Program-made: the position numbers and the translations under genes
Shown: positions 23,861 to 32,324 of the stretch, piece by piece
How positions within the stretch are numbered: the first letter of the stretch is position 1
Layout: every line of letters begins with the position of its first letter
Source: Flavobacteriales bacterium
Lineage (GTDB): Bacteria; Bacteroidota; Bacteroidia; Flavobacteriales; Flavobacteriaceae
DNA length: 32,324 nucleotides
Direction: 5' to 3'
Assembly: GCA_027024205.1 (NCBI GenBank)
Contig: JALVST010000090.1
Location: 1-32,324, forward strand
Notes under the pieces: model-generated
The model's database searches: none
Seen by the model: the letters and a program-made list of their open reading frames with translations, nothing else
Told to the model about the DNA's origin: nothing

Positions 23861-26488
23861 TTAAGCGCTTTCATTCTCATCTTTCTCCAAATTTTCATCT
23901 TTTTCGACATGTTTTATTTTGAAAAACAGTTTTTCTTTTTTGGGGTCATAATCCATTACTACGGTATCGCCTTCATTGACTTTATCATTAAGAATTTCTT
24001 CTGCCAATGCGTCTTCAACATATTTTTGAATGGCACGATTTAAAGGACGGGCACCATATTGTTTATCAAAACCTTTTTCGGCAATAAAATCTTTGGCTTT
24101 ATCGGTCATTTTAAAATTATAGCCCAGTTCTTTGATACGTTTATAGACTTTTTGAAGTTCGATATCTATAATTTTATGTATATCGTCTTTTTCCAGTGCA
24201 TTGAAAATGATGATATCATCTATACGGTTTAAGAATTCGGGGGCAAATGTTTTTTTCAAAGCCTTTTCGATGACACTTTTGGCGTGTTCGTCGGCTTGTG
24301 ACAATTTGGCACTGGTTCCGAAACCAACGCCTTGTCCGAAATCTTTAAGTTGACGGGCGCCAATATTGGATGTAAGAATGATAACCGTATTTCTAAAATC
24401 AATTTTTCGTCCTAAACTGTCGGTAATAAAACCTTCGTCCAATATCTGCAAAAGCATATTGAATACATCCGGATGGGCTTTTTCGATTTCGTCAAAAAGG
24501 ACCACAGAATAGGGTTTGCGTCTGACCTTTTCCGTGAGTTGTCCGCCTTCTTCATAACCTACATATCCCGGGGGAGCGCCTATCAGTCGTGATAAAGCGA
24601 ATTTTTCCATATATTCGCTCATATCAATGCGAATCAAAGCGTCTTCATTGTCAAATAATTCTCTGGCTAATACTTTTGCCAGTTGGGTTTTACCGACACC
24701 TGTTTGTCCCAAAAAGATGAAGGAACCTATCGGTTTATTGGGGTCTTTTAAACCTAAGCGGTTTCGTTGGATGGCTTTGACCACTTTATCAACCGCTTCG
24801 TCTTGTCCGATAACTTTTGACTTGAGAATTTTACTTAAATTTTTCAATTTGGAGGTTTCGGCTTGAGCAATACGGTTGACGGGGATGCCGGTCATCATGG
24901 AGACGACATCGGCCACTTCTTCTTCGCCTACGGTGTGACGAAGCTCTTTCATTTCTTCTTGCCATTTTTCTTGGGCTTTGACCAATTGACTTTCTACATA
25001 TTTTTCATCGTCACGGTATTTGGCAGCCAGTTCGAATTGTTGTGCTTTGACCGCTTGTTGTTTTTTTTCCTTGACTTCTTCCAATTTGTTTTCGAGTGAT
25101 AAAATGTATTCCGGAACTACAATATTGGTAATGTGTACCCGGGAACCGGCTTCATCCAAGGCATCTATGGCTTTGTCGGGCAGGTTGCGGTCGGTCATAT
25201 AGCGATTGGTTAATTTTACGGCTGCTTCGATAGCTTCGTCGGTAAAATTGACATTGTGATGATTTTCGTATTTGTCTTTAATATTGTGTAAAATTTGTAT
25301 GGTTTCGTCCACACTGGTCGGTTCAACCAAAACCATTTGAAAACGACGGGCCAATGCGCCGTCTTTTTCGATATATTGACGGTATTCATCTAACGTTGTG
25401 GCTCCGATAGTTTGGATTTCACCACGAGCCAAAGCCGGTTTAAACATATTGGAAGCGTCTAAGGAACCTTGTGCGCCACCGGCACCTACAATGGTATGTA
25501 TTTCATCGATAAATAAAATGACATCTTTGTTTTTTTCAAGTTCGTTCATCAAAGCTTTCATTCTCTCTTCAAATTGACCACGATATTTGGTACCGGCTAC
25601 CAAACTGGCCAAATCCAAGGCCACGACACGCTTATTGAATAGTACCCGTGAGACCTTTTTTTGAACGATACGTAAAGCCAAGCCTTCTACAATAGCCGAT
25701 TTTCCGACGCCGGGTTCTCCAATCAGAATAGGGTTGTTCTTTTTACGCCGGCTCAATATTTGCGAGACGCGTTCTATTTCTTTTTGCCGTCCTACAACCG
25801 GATCCAATTTGCCTTCTTCGGCCAATTTAGTCAAATCACGTCCAAAATTATCCAAAACAGGGGTCTTGGATTTGGTTTGTTGACGCCGTCTGGGACGTCC
25901 TAATGGCCTCTCACTACCGAAATCGTCATCACTACCGCCGAAAGGATTGTCTCTTTCATCTCTGGGTAAATCGGAAAAAGGTCCTTGTTCGTCATCAAAA
26001 TCATATTCGTCATCTTCTTCATCATTTTTTATCATATCGTCCATAAACATGTCGAGATATATCAGTTTCAAATCTTCATATTTTAAATCGTAACGGTTGA
26101 ATATGCGACTGACAGGGTCATCTTCATTATATAAAATACTTATGAATAAATGAGCCGTATTTATTTGATCTTCTTTAAACGTTTTTGATAACAAATATGA
26201 ACGTTTGAGTGCATTGGAAGCTTGATGGGTTAAGGTAATAACAGATTTGTCCTGAACCGTCAAATTAATATCTGATTTTACAGGTATTAATTGCCTGATT
26301 TTCATTAATAAACGATCCATGGGCAAGTCATATTCTTCCTTTAACAATTGGGTAATTTTATTCTCTCCGGAACTGAGCAGCGCATAAACCAAATGCTCGG
26401 TTCCGACAAATTTATTACCATTTTTATAAGCCAAATCCCGGCTTTTGATAATAATGTTTTTAAGTGTTTTACTATATTTTTCTTCCAT
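23861..26488 (-). CDS. clpC: ATP-dependent Clp protease unfoldase ClpC
   Basis: An 875-residue AAA+ unfoldase that feeds substrates to ClpP. Two Clp N-terminal repeats span about 1-150. An acidic, probably disordered linker (about 150-205, rich in D and E, then RPRRRQQ) follows. The first AAA+ module has Walker A GEPGVGKS at 257-264 and Walker [11 protein letters not shown] middle UVR-like coiled-coil ([15 protein letters not shown]) separates it from the second, with GQTGVGKT and [16 protein letters not shown] is the ClpP-docking loop. All key residues are intact. It is a single-gene unit with no clear -7 box in the upstream AT-rich region. Confidence 0.96.
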   Translation of the reverse strand: MEEKYSKTLKNIIIKSRDLAYKNGNKFVGTEHLVYALLSSGENKITQLLKEEYDLPMDRLLMKIRQLIPVKSDINLTVQDKSVITLTHQASNALKRSYLLSKTFKEDQINTAHLFISILYNEDDPVSRIFNRYDLKYEDLKLIYLDMFMDDMIKNDEEDDEYDFDDEQGPFSDLPRDERDNPFGGSDDDFGSERPLGRPRRRQQTKSKTPVLDNFGRDLTKLAEEGKLDPVVGRQKEIERVSQILSRRKKNNPILIGEPGVGKSAIVEGLALRIVQKKVSRVLFNKRVVALDLASLVAGTKYRGQFEERMKALMNELEKNKDVILFIDEIHTIVGAGGAQGSLDASNMFKPALARGEIQTIGATTLDEYRQYIEKDGALARRFQMVLVEPTSVDETIQILHNIKDKYENHHNVNFTDEAIEAAVKLTNRYMTDRNLPDKAIDALDEAGSRVHITNIVVPEYILSLENKLEEVKEKKQQAVKAQQFELAAKYRDDEKYVESQLVKAQEKWQEEMKELRHTVGEEEVADVVSMMTGIPVNRIAQAETSKLKNLSKILKSKVIGQDEAVDKVVKAIQRNRLGLKDPNKPIGSFIFLGQTGVGKTQLAKVLARELFDNEDALIRIDMSEYMEKFALSRLIGAPPGYVGYEEGGQLTEKVRRKPYSVVLFDEIEKAHPDVFNMLLQILDEGFITDSLGRKIDFRNTVIILTSNIGARQLKDFGQGVGFGTSAKLSQADEHAKSVIEKALKKTFAPEFLNRIDDIIIFNALEKDDIHKIIDIELQKVYKRIKELGYNFKMTDKAKDFIAEKGFDKQYGARPLNRAIQKYVEDALAEEILNDKVNEGDTVVMDYDPKKEKLFFKIKHVEKDENLEKDENESA

Positions 26489-26689
26489 GAATATGTGAAA
26501 ATTTGTCGTTGTAAAATTACAAATTTTTTAGATAAATGCCGTTTACAAAAAAATTAAGTTTGATTTTATATAAAAAATAAGATAATTGAGCATTTAACGA
26601 ACATCAAAAATTATGCCGCATTGCCCTGTTTTTTTTATAGTAAATGACAAATGTAGTTGTGTTTTTTTTCGTAATTTCACAATCTTTTT

Positions 26690-26697
26690 TATCTTTG
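26690..26697 (+). promoter_or_regulatory. -7 promoter box TATCTTTG (PrsW-like gene)
   Basis: Perfect TAnnTTTG 19 bases before the ATG at 26716; it lies inside a 24-codon upstream extension of the frame. Confidence 0.6.
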
Positions 26698-26715
26698 ATA
26701 AATCTTATTAAGTTT

Positions 26716-27786
26716 ATGGAAATTTCCGTTTTACAGATCATTTTAATATCTTATTTGACCGGTTTCGGCTTTTTGCTTTTGATACGTTCTTATGATAAGT
26801 ATGATAAAGAACCACTATGGCGGATGGTTTTATTGTCTTTTTTCGGTGGTTTTGTGTCCATTTTGGCTTCGTCTTTTTTGTATGTTTGGGTGCGTCCGCA
26901 ATTAAATTTGACCGATGCCATTCTGAAAGTCGGAACGGTTGAAGAGTTTTCCAAACTTTTGGCTTTATTCATATTGTATAAAATTATCAGGGAGGAATTT
27001 GATGAGATTGTTGACGGGATTATTTATGTGTCGGCTGTCTCATTGGGTTTTTCGGTTATAGAAAATATTTTTTATGCTCAACATGCGGCTTTTCCCCTTA
27101 CTTTACTTTTCAAACGGTTTTTGTTTGCAACGGTCGGACATATTTCATTTTCGGTTTATATGGGCATTGCTTTTTACGTGCACAAAAAAATGCGTAAAAA
27201 TTATGCCGGTTTATTTTTATCTTTTGTTTTAGCTACTTTGGCGCACGGTTTTTATGACGGCTTTTTGTTTAACAGGAATTTGACTGTATTTTTTATTCCG
27301 CTATATTTTTTATTGATTATTTTTCAGTTTAGATTACTTCATGTAGCGTATGCTTATTCTAAAATGAAAGGACATTTCAGATTTGATGATTTAAAGATTC
27401 TAAATCATGAAGTAGATAATTTGTCTTGTTGTAATTGTAAGCAACACAGTACGAGATTGGCCAGATTTAAAAAAGTGGATATCTCGATTTGTAATCACTG
27501 TAATCATTTAATAATCTCAAAAAAAGATTTTAATCGTTTGTTAAAATATTACCGGCCTAAATTAAACCGGAAATCTTTTTTTAAAATACTTGATGTTAAG
27601 GGGGGAAAAGTAACTTTAAACAAAGCTAAAACAATTGTTTTTCATACTGATAAAGAACGTTTGAATGCCAGTTTTGATGATTTCAATATCTGGCTTTATA
27701 CTGAAAATAAAAGGGATTTGCAAAGGTTCCACAGGACTTTGGAAGGGCAGATTTTTTATCAATTGGGTTTTAAATACTTGTCATAA
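26716..27786 (+). CDS. PrsW-like intramembrane metalloprotease with C-terminal zinc ribbon
   Basis: A 356-residue protein with about seven membrane helices in residues 1-215. PrsW-family motifs are present: Glu76-Glu77 in VEEFSKLL, Glu116-Asn117 in SVIENIFYA, His142 in GHISFS, and His177 with Asp181 in LAHGFYDG. The family includes the protease that cuts the anti-sigma factor RsiW. After the membrane part come two CxxC pairs (238-241 and 259-262) that look like a zinc ribbon, then a basic, non-membrane tail of about 90 residues. The start at 26716 was chosen because the promoter box lies in the extension before it. The stop overlaps the ATG of thpR, so the two are coupled. Confidence 0.8.
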   Translation: MEISVLQIILISYLTGFGFLLLIRSYDKYDKEPLWRMVLLSFFGGFVSILASSFLYVWVRPQLNLTDAILKVGTVEEFSKLLALFILYKIIREEFDEIVDGIIYVSAVSLGFSVIENIFYAQHAAFPLTLLFKRFLFATVGHISFSVYMGIAFYVHKKMRKNYAGLFLSFVLATLAHGFYDGFLFNRNLTVFFIPLYFLLIIFQFRLLHVAYAYSKMKGHFRFDDLKILNHEVDNLSCCNCKQHSTRLARFKKVDISICNHCNHLIISKKDFNRLLKYYRPKLNRKSFFKILDVKGGKVTLNKAKTIVFHTDKERLNASFDDFNIWLYTENKRDLQRFHRTLEGQIFYQLGFKYLS

Positions 27787-28337
27787 TGTGTAGAAAAAGA
27801 ATTTTTATCGGAAGTTTTGTAAGGCATGAAGCACTTATGCATTTGTTTGAAATTTCAAAGGAAAGTTTGAATAAAACGGGATATTTCAAATGGACGAGGA
27901 CACAAGAAAATTTTCATATTACTTTTCATTTTTTCGGCTCTATGCATTGTAATGATATTAAAAAATTGCACGAAGTTTTACAAGATTTTTTTCAAAACGA
28001 ATATGATTTTGATTTGGAATTGCAAGGACTTGGTTATTTTAAACGAAAGGGCCGGCCGACTGTGTTATATGCCGGTTTGTTATCAAATCCCCGTTTATAT
28101 CAATTGCATCAAACTATTCAAAAACGTCTCTTTGGAACCGGTTTTATCAGTGAAATACAGATGCGTTTTACGCCGCATATCACATTGGCTCGGATTAAGA
28201 AAACGTTACCGTCTTTTGAGGAGGAAGTTGAAAAAATCAATCGTGATTTTAAACCGGTAAGACTTCATCCGTTTAAAATCGATATTATCGAAAGTATTTT
28301 ATCACCGGAAGGGGCCTTGTACAAAGCTATCTATTGA
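27786..28337 (+). CDS. thpR: RNA 2',3'-cyclic phosphodiesterase (LigT/ThpR)
   Basis: A 183-residue cytosolic 2H phosphoesterase. The two catalytic HxT motifs are His44-Thr46 in NFHITFHFFG and His131-Thr133 in TPHITLARIK, separated by the usual distance. Length is typical. The family opens 2',3'-cyclic phosphates at RNA ends; the physiological role in bacteria is unclear. Its ATG overlaps the last base of the PrsW-like stop (TAATG), so translation is probably coupled. No clear terminator follows before the convergent FeoB-associated gene. Confidence 0.92.
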   Translation: MCRKRIFIGSFVRHEALMHLFEISKESLNKTGYFKWTRTQENFHITFHFFGSMHCNDIKKLHEVLQDFFQNEYDFDLELQGLGYFKRKGRPTVLYAGLLSNPRLYQLHQTIQKRLFGTGFISEIQMRFTPHITLARIKKTLPSFEEEVEKINRDFKPVRLHPFKIDIIESILSPEGALYKAIY

Positions 28338-28379
28338 TTTGATTATCTGGTCAATATGTAAATCTGGAGGTAAAAATCT

Positions 28380-28508
28380 TTATTTTTGGCATTTGTCACA
28401 TTTTTGTTTTTTTTTGGGTTTAAATATAACTTTGTAAACCTGCCAAATAGCCCAAAGGACAATAATATATACAATCAGATCTACAATATATACAATCAGA
28501 TCTACCAT
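28380..28508 (-). CDS. FeoB-associated Cys-rich small membrane protein
   Basis: A 42-residue frame, too short for usual gene calls, beginning at 28508, four bases after the feoB stop. One membrane helix (about residues 2-29, VDLIVYIVDLIVYIIVLWAIW) is followed by a basic tail KPKKKQKCDKCQK with CxxC at 37-40. Position, size and the C-terminal CxxC fit the FeoB-associated small protein family. Its N-terminus repeats VDLIVYI twice, encoded by a perfect 21-bp tandem duplication. It probably helps iron uptake by FeoB, by analogy with FeoC. Confidence 0.85.
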   Translation of the reverse strand: MVDLIVYIVDLIVYIIVLWAIWQVYKVIFKPKKKQKCDKCQK

Positions 28509-28512
28509 GAGT

Positions 28513-30618
28513 TTATTTTAAGAGTTGGTATGCGGCAACGGCGCTCAAATAAGCCAATCCCGTCATGTAAAAAAATACGATAACCGGCCATTTCCAGGTT
28601 TTGGTTTCATTGCGTAGAGTTGCCAGCGTACTGAAACACTGCATGGCAAAAGCGTAAAATAGCAGGAGTGAGATGCCGGTGGCAAACGTAAAAGTTTTTT
28701 TGCCGGTAAGATGGTTTTTTTCGTTAGCCATGCGGTCGCGGAGACCTTGGTCATCATCGGTGTTTCCGACACTGTAAATAGTGGATAAGGTGCTGACAAA
28801 AACTTCTCTGGCCGCAAATGATGTCAGTAAAGCAATACCGATTTTCCAATCGTATCCCAATGGTTTGATAACGGGTTCAATGGTTTTACCCATTTGTCCC
28901 AGATAAGAATGTTCCAATTTGTATGATTCCAAGTTGAGATGGCCGGATTCTTGATATTGCGTAAAATTATTTCCTGCATTTTGAAATTTTTCTCCGCCAT
29001 GCGTTGCTAAAAACCATAGAATAATTGAAAAAGCGACGATGATTTTTCCGGCGCCAAACACAAAAGCCTTTACATGATCCCAAACCGTAATAAAAACGTT
29101 TTTGGCAATAGGGGGCTTGTATTCGGGCATTTCCAGAATAAAATACCGCTTGTATTTCGATTTAATGATTTTATTAAGCCCGAATGCCAAGAGGAGTGCT
29201 GAGGAAAAACCTAAAAAATATAGAGCAAATAATACCAAACCTTGCAAATTGATAAATCCGGCCATATCTTTTTGAGGTATGACCAAAGCGATGATTATCG
29301 TGTAAACCGGAAGACGTGCGGAACAGGTCATAAAAGGTGTAACCAGCATGGAAATAAGCCGTTCTTTACTGTTTTCAATAGTCCTGGCACTCATAATAGC
29401 CGGGACGGCACAAGCGGTCCCGGATAAAAGCGGTACAACCGATTTGCCGGATAAACCGAAGGGTTGCATAAACCGGTCCATCAAAAAAACCACACGACTC
29501 ATATAACCCATTTCTTCCAGTAAGGAGATAAATAAAAATAGTAAAGTGATTTGCGGTACAAATATCAAAACGCCTGCAATACCGGATATAACGCCTTCGG
29601 TTAGTAAGGCTGTCAATTGGTTGTCAGGAAGAACGGTTTTGAGATATGCGTTTAATTGACTGAAAGAAACATCTATCCAATCCATCGGTATTGTAGCCCA
29701 ACTGTAAATGGCTTGAAAAACCGAAAACATGATAAAAATAAAAATAAAAATTCCCCAAACTTTGTGTAATAAAACCCGGTCGATACGTTCCGTTAAACCG
29801 GTTGCTTGACTTTTGTCTATATGGTAGGTTTCTTTCAGAATCCGGTTGATATCTTTATAGCGTTTGATAACCTCTTTTTGAAGCAAACGTTTTATTAAAT
29901 TCCGGTCAAACGGCAAGTCTGATATTGCGGGATATTTTGTTTGTAATTCGTTACCGAATTTATCTTGTTCGGTATATAGCAGCCATAATTTATAGAGTGG
30001 TTCGTCAGGGTACAAGGGTTTGATAAAGTCAATGTTGGTTCCCGTAAGACCGTAATTTTCAAAATATCTTTTAGAGGGCTTTTTAAACATTTGAGGAATC
30101 ATTTCTTTCATCTCATGAATACGACCTTTTCCGGATTTTTGACCATTGGCCTTACTTTTTTTAGCACTCACCAAAATGACAGGTATTTGAAGTAATTCGC
30201 TCAGTTTATCGACATCTATTTTGATGCCTTTTTTTTGCATTTCGTCACACATGTTGATGGCCAGCATAACCGGAAATCCTAAATCTTGTATCTCTTTTAA
30301 GAGAATTAAATTCCGTTTCAAATTATTGACATCGGCTACCACTAAAACCCCGTCAATACCTTCACGGTTGATCAATAATTCTTTTAAAACGACTTCTTCG
30401 TCTTTGGAGGTAGGGTGTAAACTATAAGTGCCGGGTAAGTCAATTAATTCAATTGCAGTACCATCGTCCAAAGTAAAATGTCCGGTGACGCGATTGACCG
30501 TTATTCCGGGGTAATTACCTATTTTTTTATGCAATCCGGTTAGTTTGTTGAATAAAGAGGTTTTTCCGGTATTCGGATTGCCGATTAATGCAATTTTATA
30601 CTTTTTTTTCTGCGCCAT
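28513..30618 (-). CDS. feoB: Ferrous iron transporter FeoB
   Basis: A 701-residue inner-membrane Fe(II) importer. The N-terminal GTPase domain (1-170) has G1 GNPNTGKTS at 13-21, G3 DLPG, and G4 NMCD, and ends with VLVSAKK. A short helical insert precedes the membrane part, which starts near residue 285 and has two Gate domains, with MGYMSRVVFLMDRFM and SGTACAVPAIMSAR in the first and the usual core Cys. The C-terminus has the last helices. FeoA and FeoB are separate here, whereas in some Bacteroidota they are fused. It overlaps feoA by 23 bases. Confidence 0.96.
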   Translation of the reverse strand: MAQKKKYKIALIGNPNTGKTSLFNKLTGLHKKIGNYPGITVNRVTGHFTLDDGTAIELIDLPGTYSLHPTSKDEEVVLKELLINREGIDGVLVVADVNNLKRNLILLKEIQDLGFPVMLAINMCDEMQKKGIKIDVDKLSELLQIPVILVSAKKSKANGQKSGKGRIHEMKEMIPQMFKKPSKRYFENYGLTGTNIDFIKPLYPDEPLYKLWLLYTEQDKFGNELQTKYPAISDLPFDRNLIKRLLQKEVIKRYKDINRILKETYHIDKSQATGLTERIDRVLLHKVWGIFIFIFIMFSVFQAIYSWATIPMDWIDVSFSQLNAYLKTVLPDNQLTALLTEGVISGIAGVLIFVPQITLLFLFISLLEEMGYMSRVVFLMDRFMQPFGLSGKSVVPLLSGTACAVPAIMSARTIENSKERLISMLVTPFMTCSARLPVYTIIIALVIPQKDMAGFINLQGLVLFALYFLGFSSALLLAFGLNKIIKSKYKRYFILEMPEYKPPIAKNVFITVWDHVKAFVFGAGKIIVAFSIILWFLATHGGEKFQNAGNNFTQYQESGHLNLESYKLEHSYLGQMGKTIEPVIKPLGYDWKIGIALLTSFAAREVFVSTLSTIYSVGNTDDDQGLRDRMANEKNHLTGKKTFTFATGISLLLFYAFAMQCFSTLATLRNETKTWKWPVIVFFYMTGLAYLSAVAAYQLLK

Positions 30619-30841
30619 TTTTTACGGGTTCAACATCTATTTCATTAACAATCTCTTTTCCCAAAGCAATTCTGGAGTCTCCTATGATAAAATATAGTGG
30701 TGTGCCCAGCGGCGCTTTGTTTATTAAAGTCACTTCAACGCCATCAACACATCCCATTTCCATCAGTTTGAGGGGTAGTTGTTTCTCTTGACAATTTACA
30801 ATGACGGCTTTCTGGTGTTTTTTTAAGTCCTTTAACTTCAT
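30596..30841 (-). CDS. feoA: Ferrous iron transport protein FeoA
   Basis: An 81-residue SH3-like cytosolic protein that stimulates FeoB. Signatures are the N-terminal LKDLKKHQKAVIV, LMEMGCVDGVEVTLI and the C-terminal IALGKEIVNEIDVEP. It starts the feoA-feoB-small-protein operon and overlaps feoB by 23 bases. Confidence 0.93.
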   Translation of the reverse strand: MKLKDLKKHQKAVIVNCQEKQLPLKLMEMGCVDGVEVTLINKAPLGTPLYFIIGDSRIALGKEIVNEIDVEPVKNGAEKKV

Positions 30842-30863
30842 TATTGAGAATGTTTCTAAATAA

Positions 30864-30871
30864 CAAAAGTA
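30864..30871 (-). promoter_or_regulatory. -7 promoter box TACTTTTG (feo operon)
   Basis: Perfect TAnnTTTG on the minus strand, 22 bases before feoA. I looked for a Fur-type palindrome nearby and saw none I can name. The rest of 30872-31172 is AT-rich and shows no gene. Confidence 0.5.
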
Positions 30872-31172
30872 TAATTTTTTTTTTGAAAATAGTAGTTTTA
30901 ATTATAATATTTTTTTATCATCATCATATTGATTATCAGTATATTAATGGGATGTTGTTTAAAAAAGGAATTAATTAGAAAGCAGTAAAACTTATATAAT
31001 TCATCAAATTTACTTATGATATTATAACAAAATTTGATAATATTAAGTTTAAGAGAAGTATATTAGTCAGAGAAATGGTGATTTGTTATTAAAATTTAGT
31101 GATGTTAAGTTGCAAATAAGCGTTCTTTGATTTGCCGGAGGAAAGAGGAATTGGAAGGGCTTACACTGTTTT

Positions 31173-31643
31173 TCAATGAAAAGTATAACGAAAAGACAAA
31201 GCGCCACCGTCTGTAAAAAAGCCTTTTGTTCCGGCAAAATTATAGAATGGTTTCCAGTCGATTCCGAATGCGACGGGTATCCGCTTAAATTCGTATTCAA
31301 ATCCAACAATCAAGTCGCCTCCGTAGACAAATGAACTTTTGGTATATCTGGAATTATATAAACCTGTATGGGCACCTGCTCCGTAATACAGAAAAAAGTT
31401 TCTATTTCTATCCATAGGTATGTGATATTCTACCAAGAGAGTCATTTCAAAAGCTTTCCAAGGTCTGAGAAGTAGCACTTCAAAAGCAGTGGAATTGCCA
31501 AAGAAGTTTTTATAATTCACTCCGCTATATACCCCACCTCTCAAACCGATAGCTTGTTTGTAGTTTTGTGAATATGTAGATGTTACTGTCAATAAAGTAG
31601 CAGATACGAAAAGGAATAATAAAAATTTTTTGAGTGATTTCAT
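31173..31643 (-). CDS. Small outer-membrane beta-barrel protein
   Basis: A 156-residue protein with a signal peptide (MKSLKKFLLFLFVSATLLTV, cut near TYSQ) and alternating amphipathic strands (AIGLRGGVYSGVNYK, FEMTLLVEYHIPM, FLYYGAGAHTGLY, LIVGFEYEFK, FGIDWKPFYNF) ending in SFRYTFH, a typical C-terminal barrel strand with final aromatic residues. This fits an eight-stranded outer-membrane barrel of unknown role. A longer frame starts at 31721 but lacks a signal; the ATG at 31643 gives a proper one. It is divergent from ssrA. Confidence 0.75.
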   Translation of the reverse strand: MKSLKKFLLFLFVSATLLTVTSTYSQNYKQAIGLRGGVYSGVNYKNFFGNSTAFEVLLLRPWKAFEMTLLVEYHIPMDRNRNFFLYYGAGAHTGLYNSRYTKSSFVYGGDLIVGFEYEFKRIPVAFGIDWKPFYNFAGTKGFFTDGGALSFRYTFH

Positions 31644-31769
31644 CTTAACTATTTTTTTTACGGTGGTAAATGTAAACAATAAAATATGACAAAATGTTTG
31701 GTTGTCGGTAAAAATAGTCATTTTTTACATTATTGGCATAAATTTTGTAAGTTTTTAATGTAAATTTAA

Positions 31770-31777
31770 TAATTTTG
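31770..31777 (+). promoter_or_regulatory. -7 promoter box TAATTTTG (ssrA)
   Basis: Perfect TAnnTTTG 12 bases before the mature tmRNA 5' end, with TTTTG at 31743-31747 as a possible -33 element. Confidence 0.6.
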
Positions 31778-31789
31778 CAATACAGAAAC

Positions 31790-32188
31790 GGGGTCGATTG
31801 GATTTGACAGCAAGGACCATTGACATGTAAGCATGCCGAGCGCTGATACATAGCTCGTTAATCTCATGTATCAAGAACAATAAACGGCGAAACTAACTTC
31901 GCTCTTGCTGCTTAATCCCGAATAACAGTACGGATTAAGCCACGTTCCGGCAAGGTCCGGAAGGCAAGAAGTTCCTCGGAAGCCTTGACTTACGGCGTCC
32001 GGTCAAGGAGCTTCGTAAAAGTAAGTCTAGGTATAAATTTGCTCTGGATTTATACCGAAATTTTTAGGAGCTAAGCTTTGAGTAGCCGGTCTGTGGGCGG
32101 CTCAAAGTCGAAAAACAAACACAGACTAAGCATGTAGAAAGCATGTGAGTGGCTTGTGTGGACGAGGGTTCGATTCCCTCCGACTCCA
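31790..32188 (+). ncRNA. ssrA: Transfer-messenger RNA (tmRNA)
   Basis: The 5' end GGGGTCGATTGGATTTGACAG and the 3' end GTTCGATTCCCTCCGACTCCA form the tRNA-like part (GGGGTCG pairs with CGACTCC; CCA is not encoded). The tag frame starts at GGC 31886 and reads GETNFALAA then TAA at 31913. tmRNA rescues stalled ribosomes and marks the product for Clp proteases such as the ClpC encoded here. The length of 399 is normal. Confidence 0.97.
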
Positions 32189-32193
32189 CACAA

Positions 32194-32290
32194 AAAAGAG
32201 GCTGTCTCAAAAGGGCAGCCTTTTTTTGTTTTTTGTAAAAAAAACGGGAGAATTTCTTCCCCCGTTCCTAAAGATTTTGTATCTTAGGTA
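32194..32290 (+). repeat. Terminal copy of the ~98 bp repeat (probable IS end, right)
   Basis: Inverted partner of 1-99, beginning GAGGCTGTCTC right after ssrA and ending at the A of an ATG. Its hairpin AGGCTG (32199-32204) / CAGCCT (32216-32221) with seven T following also serves as the ssrA terminator. Confidence 0.6.
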
Positions 32291-32324
32291 TGCAAAGCTC
32301 AGCAAATATACCATTTAAAAATTA
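32290..32324 (+). CDS. Start of a reading frame, possibly a transposase (cut by window end)
   Basis: An ATG at 32290 opens MQSSANIPFKN before the window ends. It lies right after the repeat shared by both edges. IS1182-type transposases of this phylum often begin with an FKxYxxxQ-like stretch, so this may be one, but eleven residues cannot prove it. Confidence 0.3.
   Translation, partial: MQSSANIPFKN

Noticed and set aside
28386-28583. 65-codon plus-strand frame after thpR
   Set aside because: It runs antisense to the FeoB-associated gene and the end of feoB, its repeated residues come from the 21-bp duplication, and it resembles no protein.
31645-31851. Minus-strand frame of 68 codons across the ssrA promoter
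   Set aside because: It overlaps the tmRNA 5' end and the barrel-gene leader and has no signal or domain.
31790-32188. Possible 6S or RNase P RNA in the region
   Set aside because: The tRNA-like ends and tag frame identify tmRNA; no RNase P consensus was seen.

Overview
The window reads as a chromosomal segment of a low-GC Bacteroidota bacterium. Many genes have the Bacteroidota -7 promoter box TAnnTTTG just upstream. The families also fit: S46 dipeptidyl peptidase, DUF6702, DUF4395, DUF819, the lpxK/PNP pair, a FadL porin next to an SGNH lipoprotein, and a tmRNA with the tag GETNFALAA. I cannot place it to genus. Most of it is housekeeping and cell-envelope gene content, with some small repeats and likely mobile remnants between genes.

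Layout. 1-99: one copy of a ~97-99 bp repeat that recurs inverted at 32194-32290, probably the outward-facing start of an insertion sequence at each edge. 120-3844 (minus): a periplasmic PilJ-like sensor protein, a c-type cytochrome and a DPP11-type peptidase. 4025-10279 (plus): a DUF819 membrane protein, lpxK-punA, and a FadL/SGNH-lipoprotein pair. 10349-12224: a divergent pair, DUF6702 protein and an Asp-box lipoprotein, whose start regions overlap. 12225-12710: a damaged four-helix-bundle (23S IVS-type) gene between inverted repeats. 12768-16732: hisS, trxB, then convergent mnmA. 16766-17066: two REP-like palindromes. 17067-21003 (minus): an ATP-citrate-lyase-like pair. 21004-21431: a 14-bp triple repeat and a composite palindrome. 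21432-22901 (minus): a single gene fusing isopentenyl-diphosphate isomerase to mannose-6-phosphate isomerase. 22999-26488: DUF4395 protein, tRNA-Arg(CCT), clpC. 26716-28337: a PrsW-like protease and thpR. 28380-30841 (minus): feoA-feoB and a 42-residue FeoB-associated membrane protein. 31173-32188: a small outer-membrane barrel and ssrA (tmRNA).

How the genes may work together. FadL and the SGNH lipoprotein probably handle lipid at the outer membrane. The Feo genes import Fe(II). The citrate-lyase-like pair would supply cytosolic acetyl-CoA, and the fusion joins isoprenoid and sugar-phosphate isomerases. ClpC and tmRNA both serve protein quality control. The items most worth a second look are the isomerase fusion, the citrate-lyase-like large subunit with Asn where ATP-citrate lyase has a catalytic His, the frameshifted four-helix-bundle element, and the REP-like family. 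I saw no CRISPR array, phage module or obvious defence island. Several reading frames start with codons lying in or upstream of the -7 promoter box, and I moved those starts downstream.
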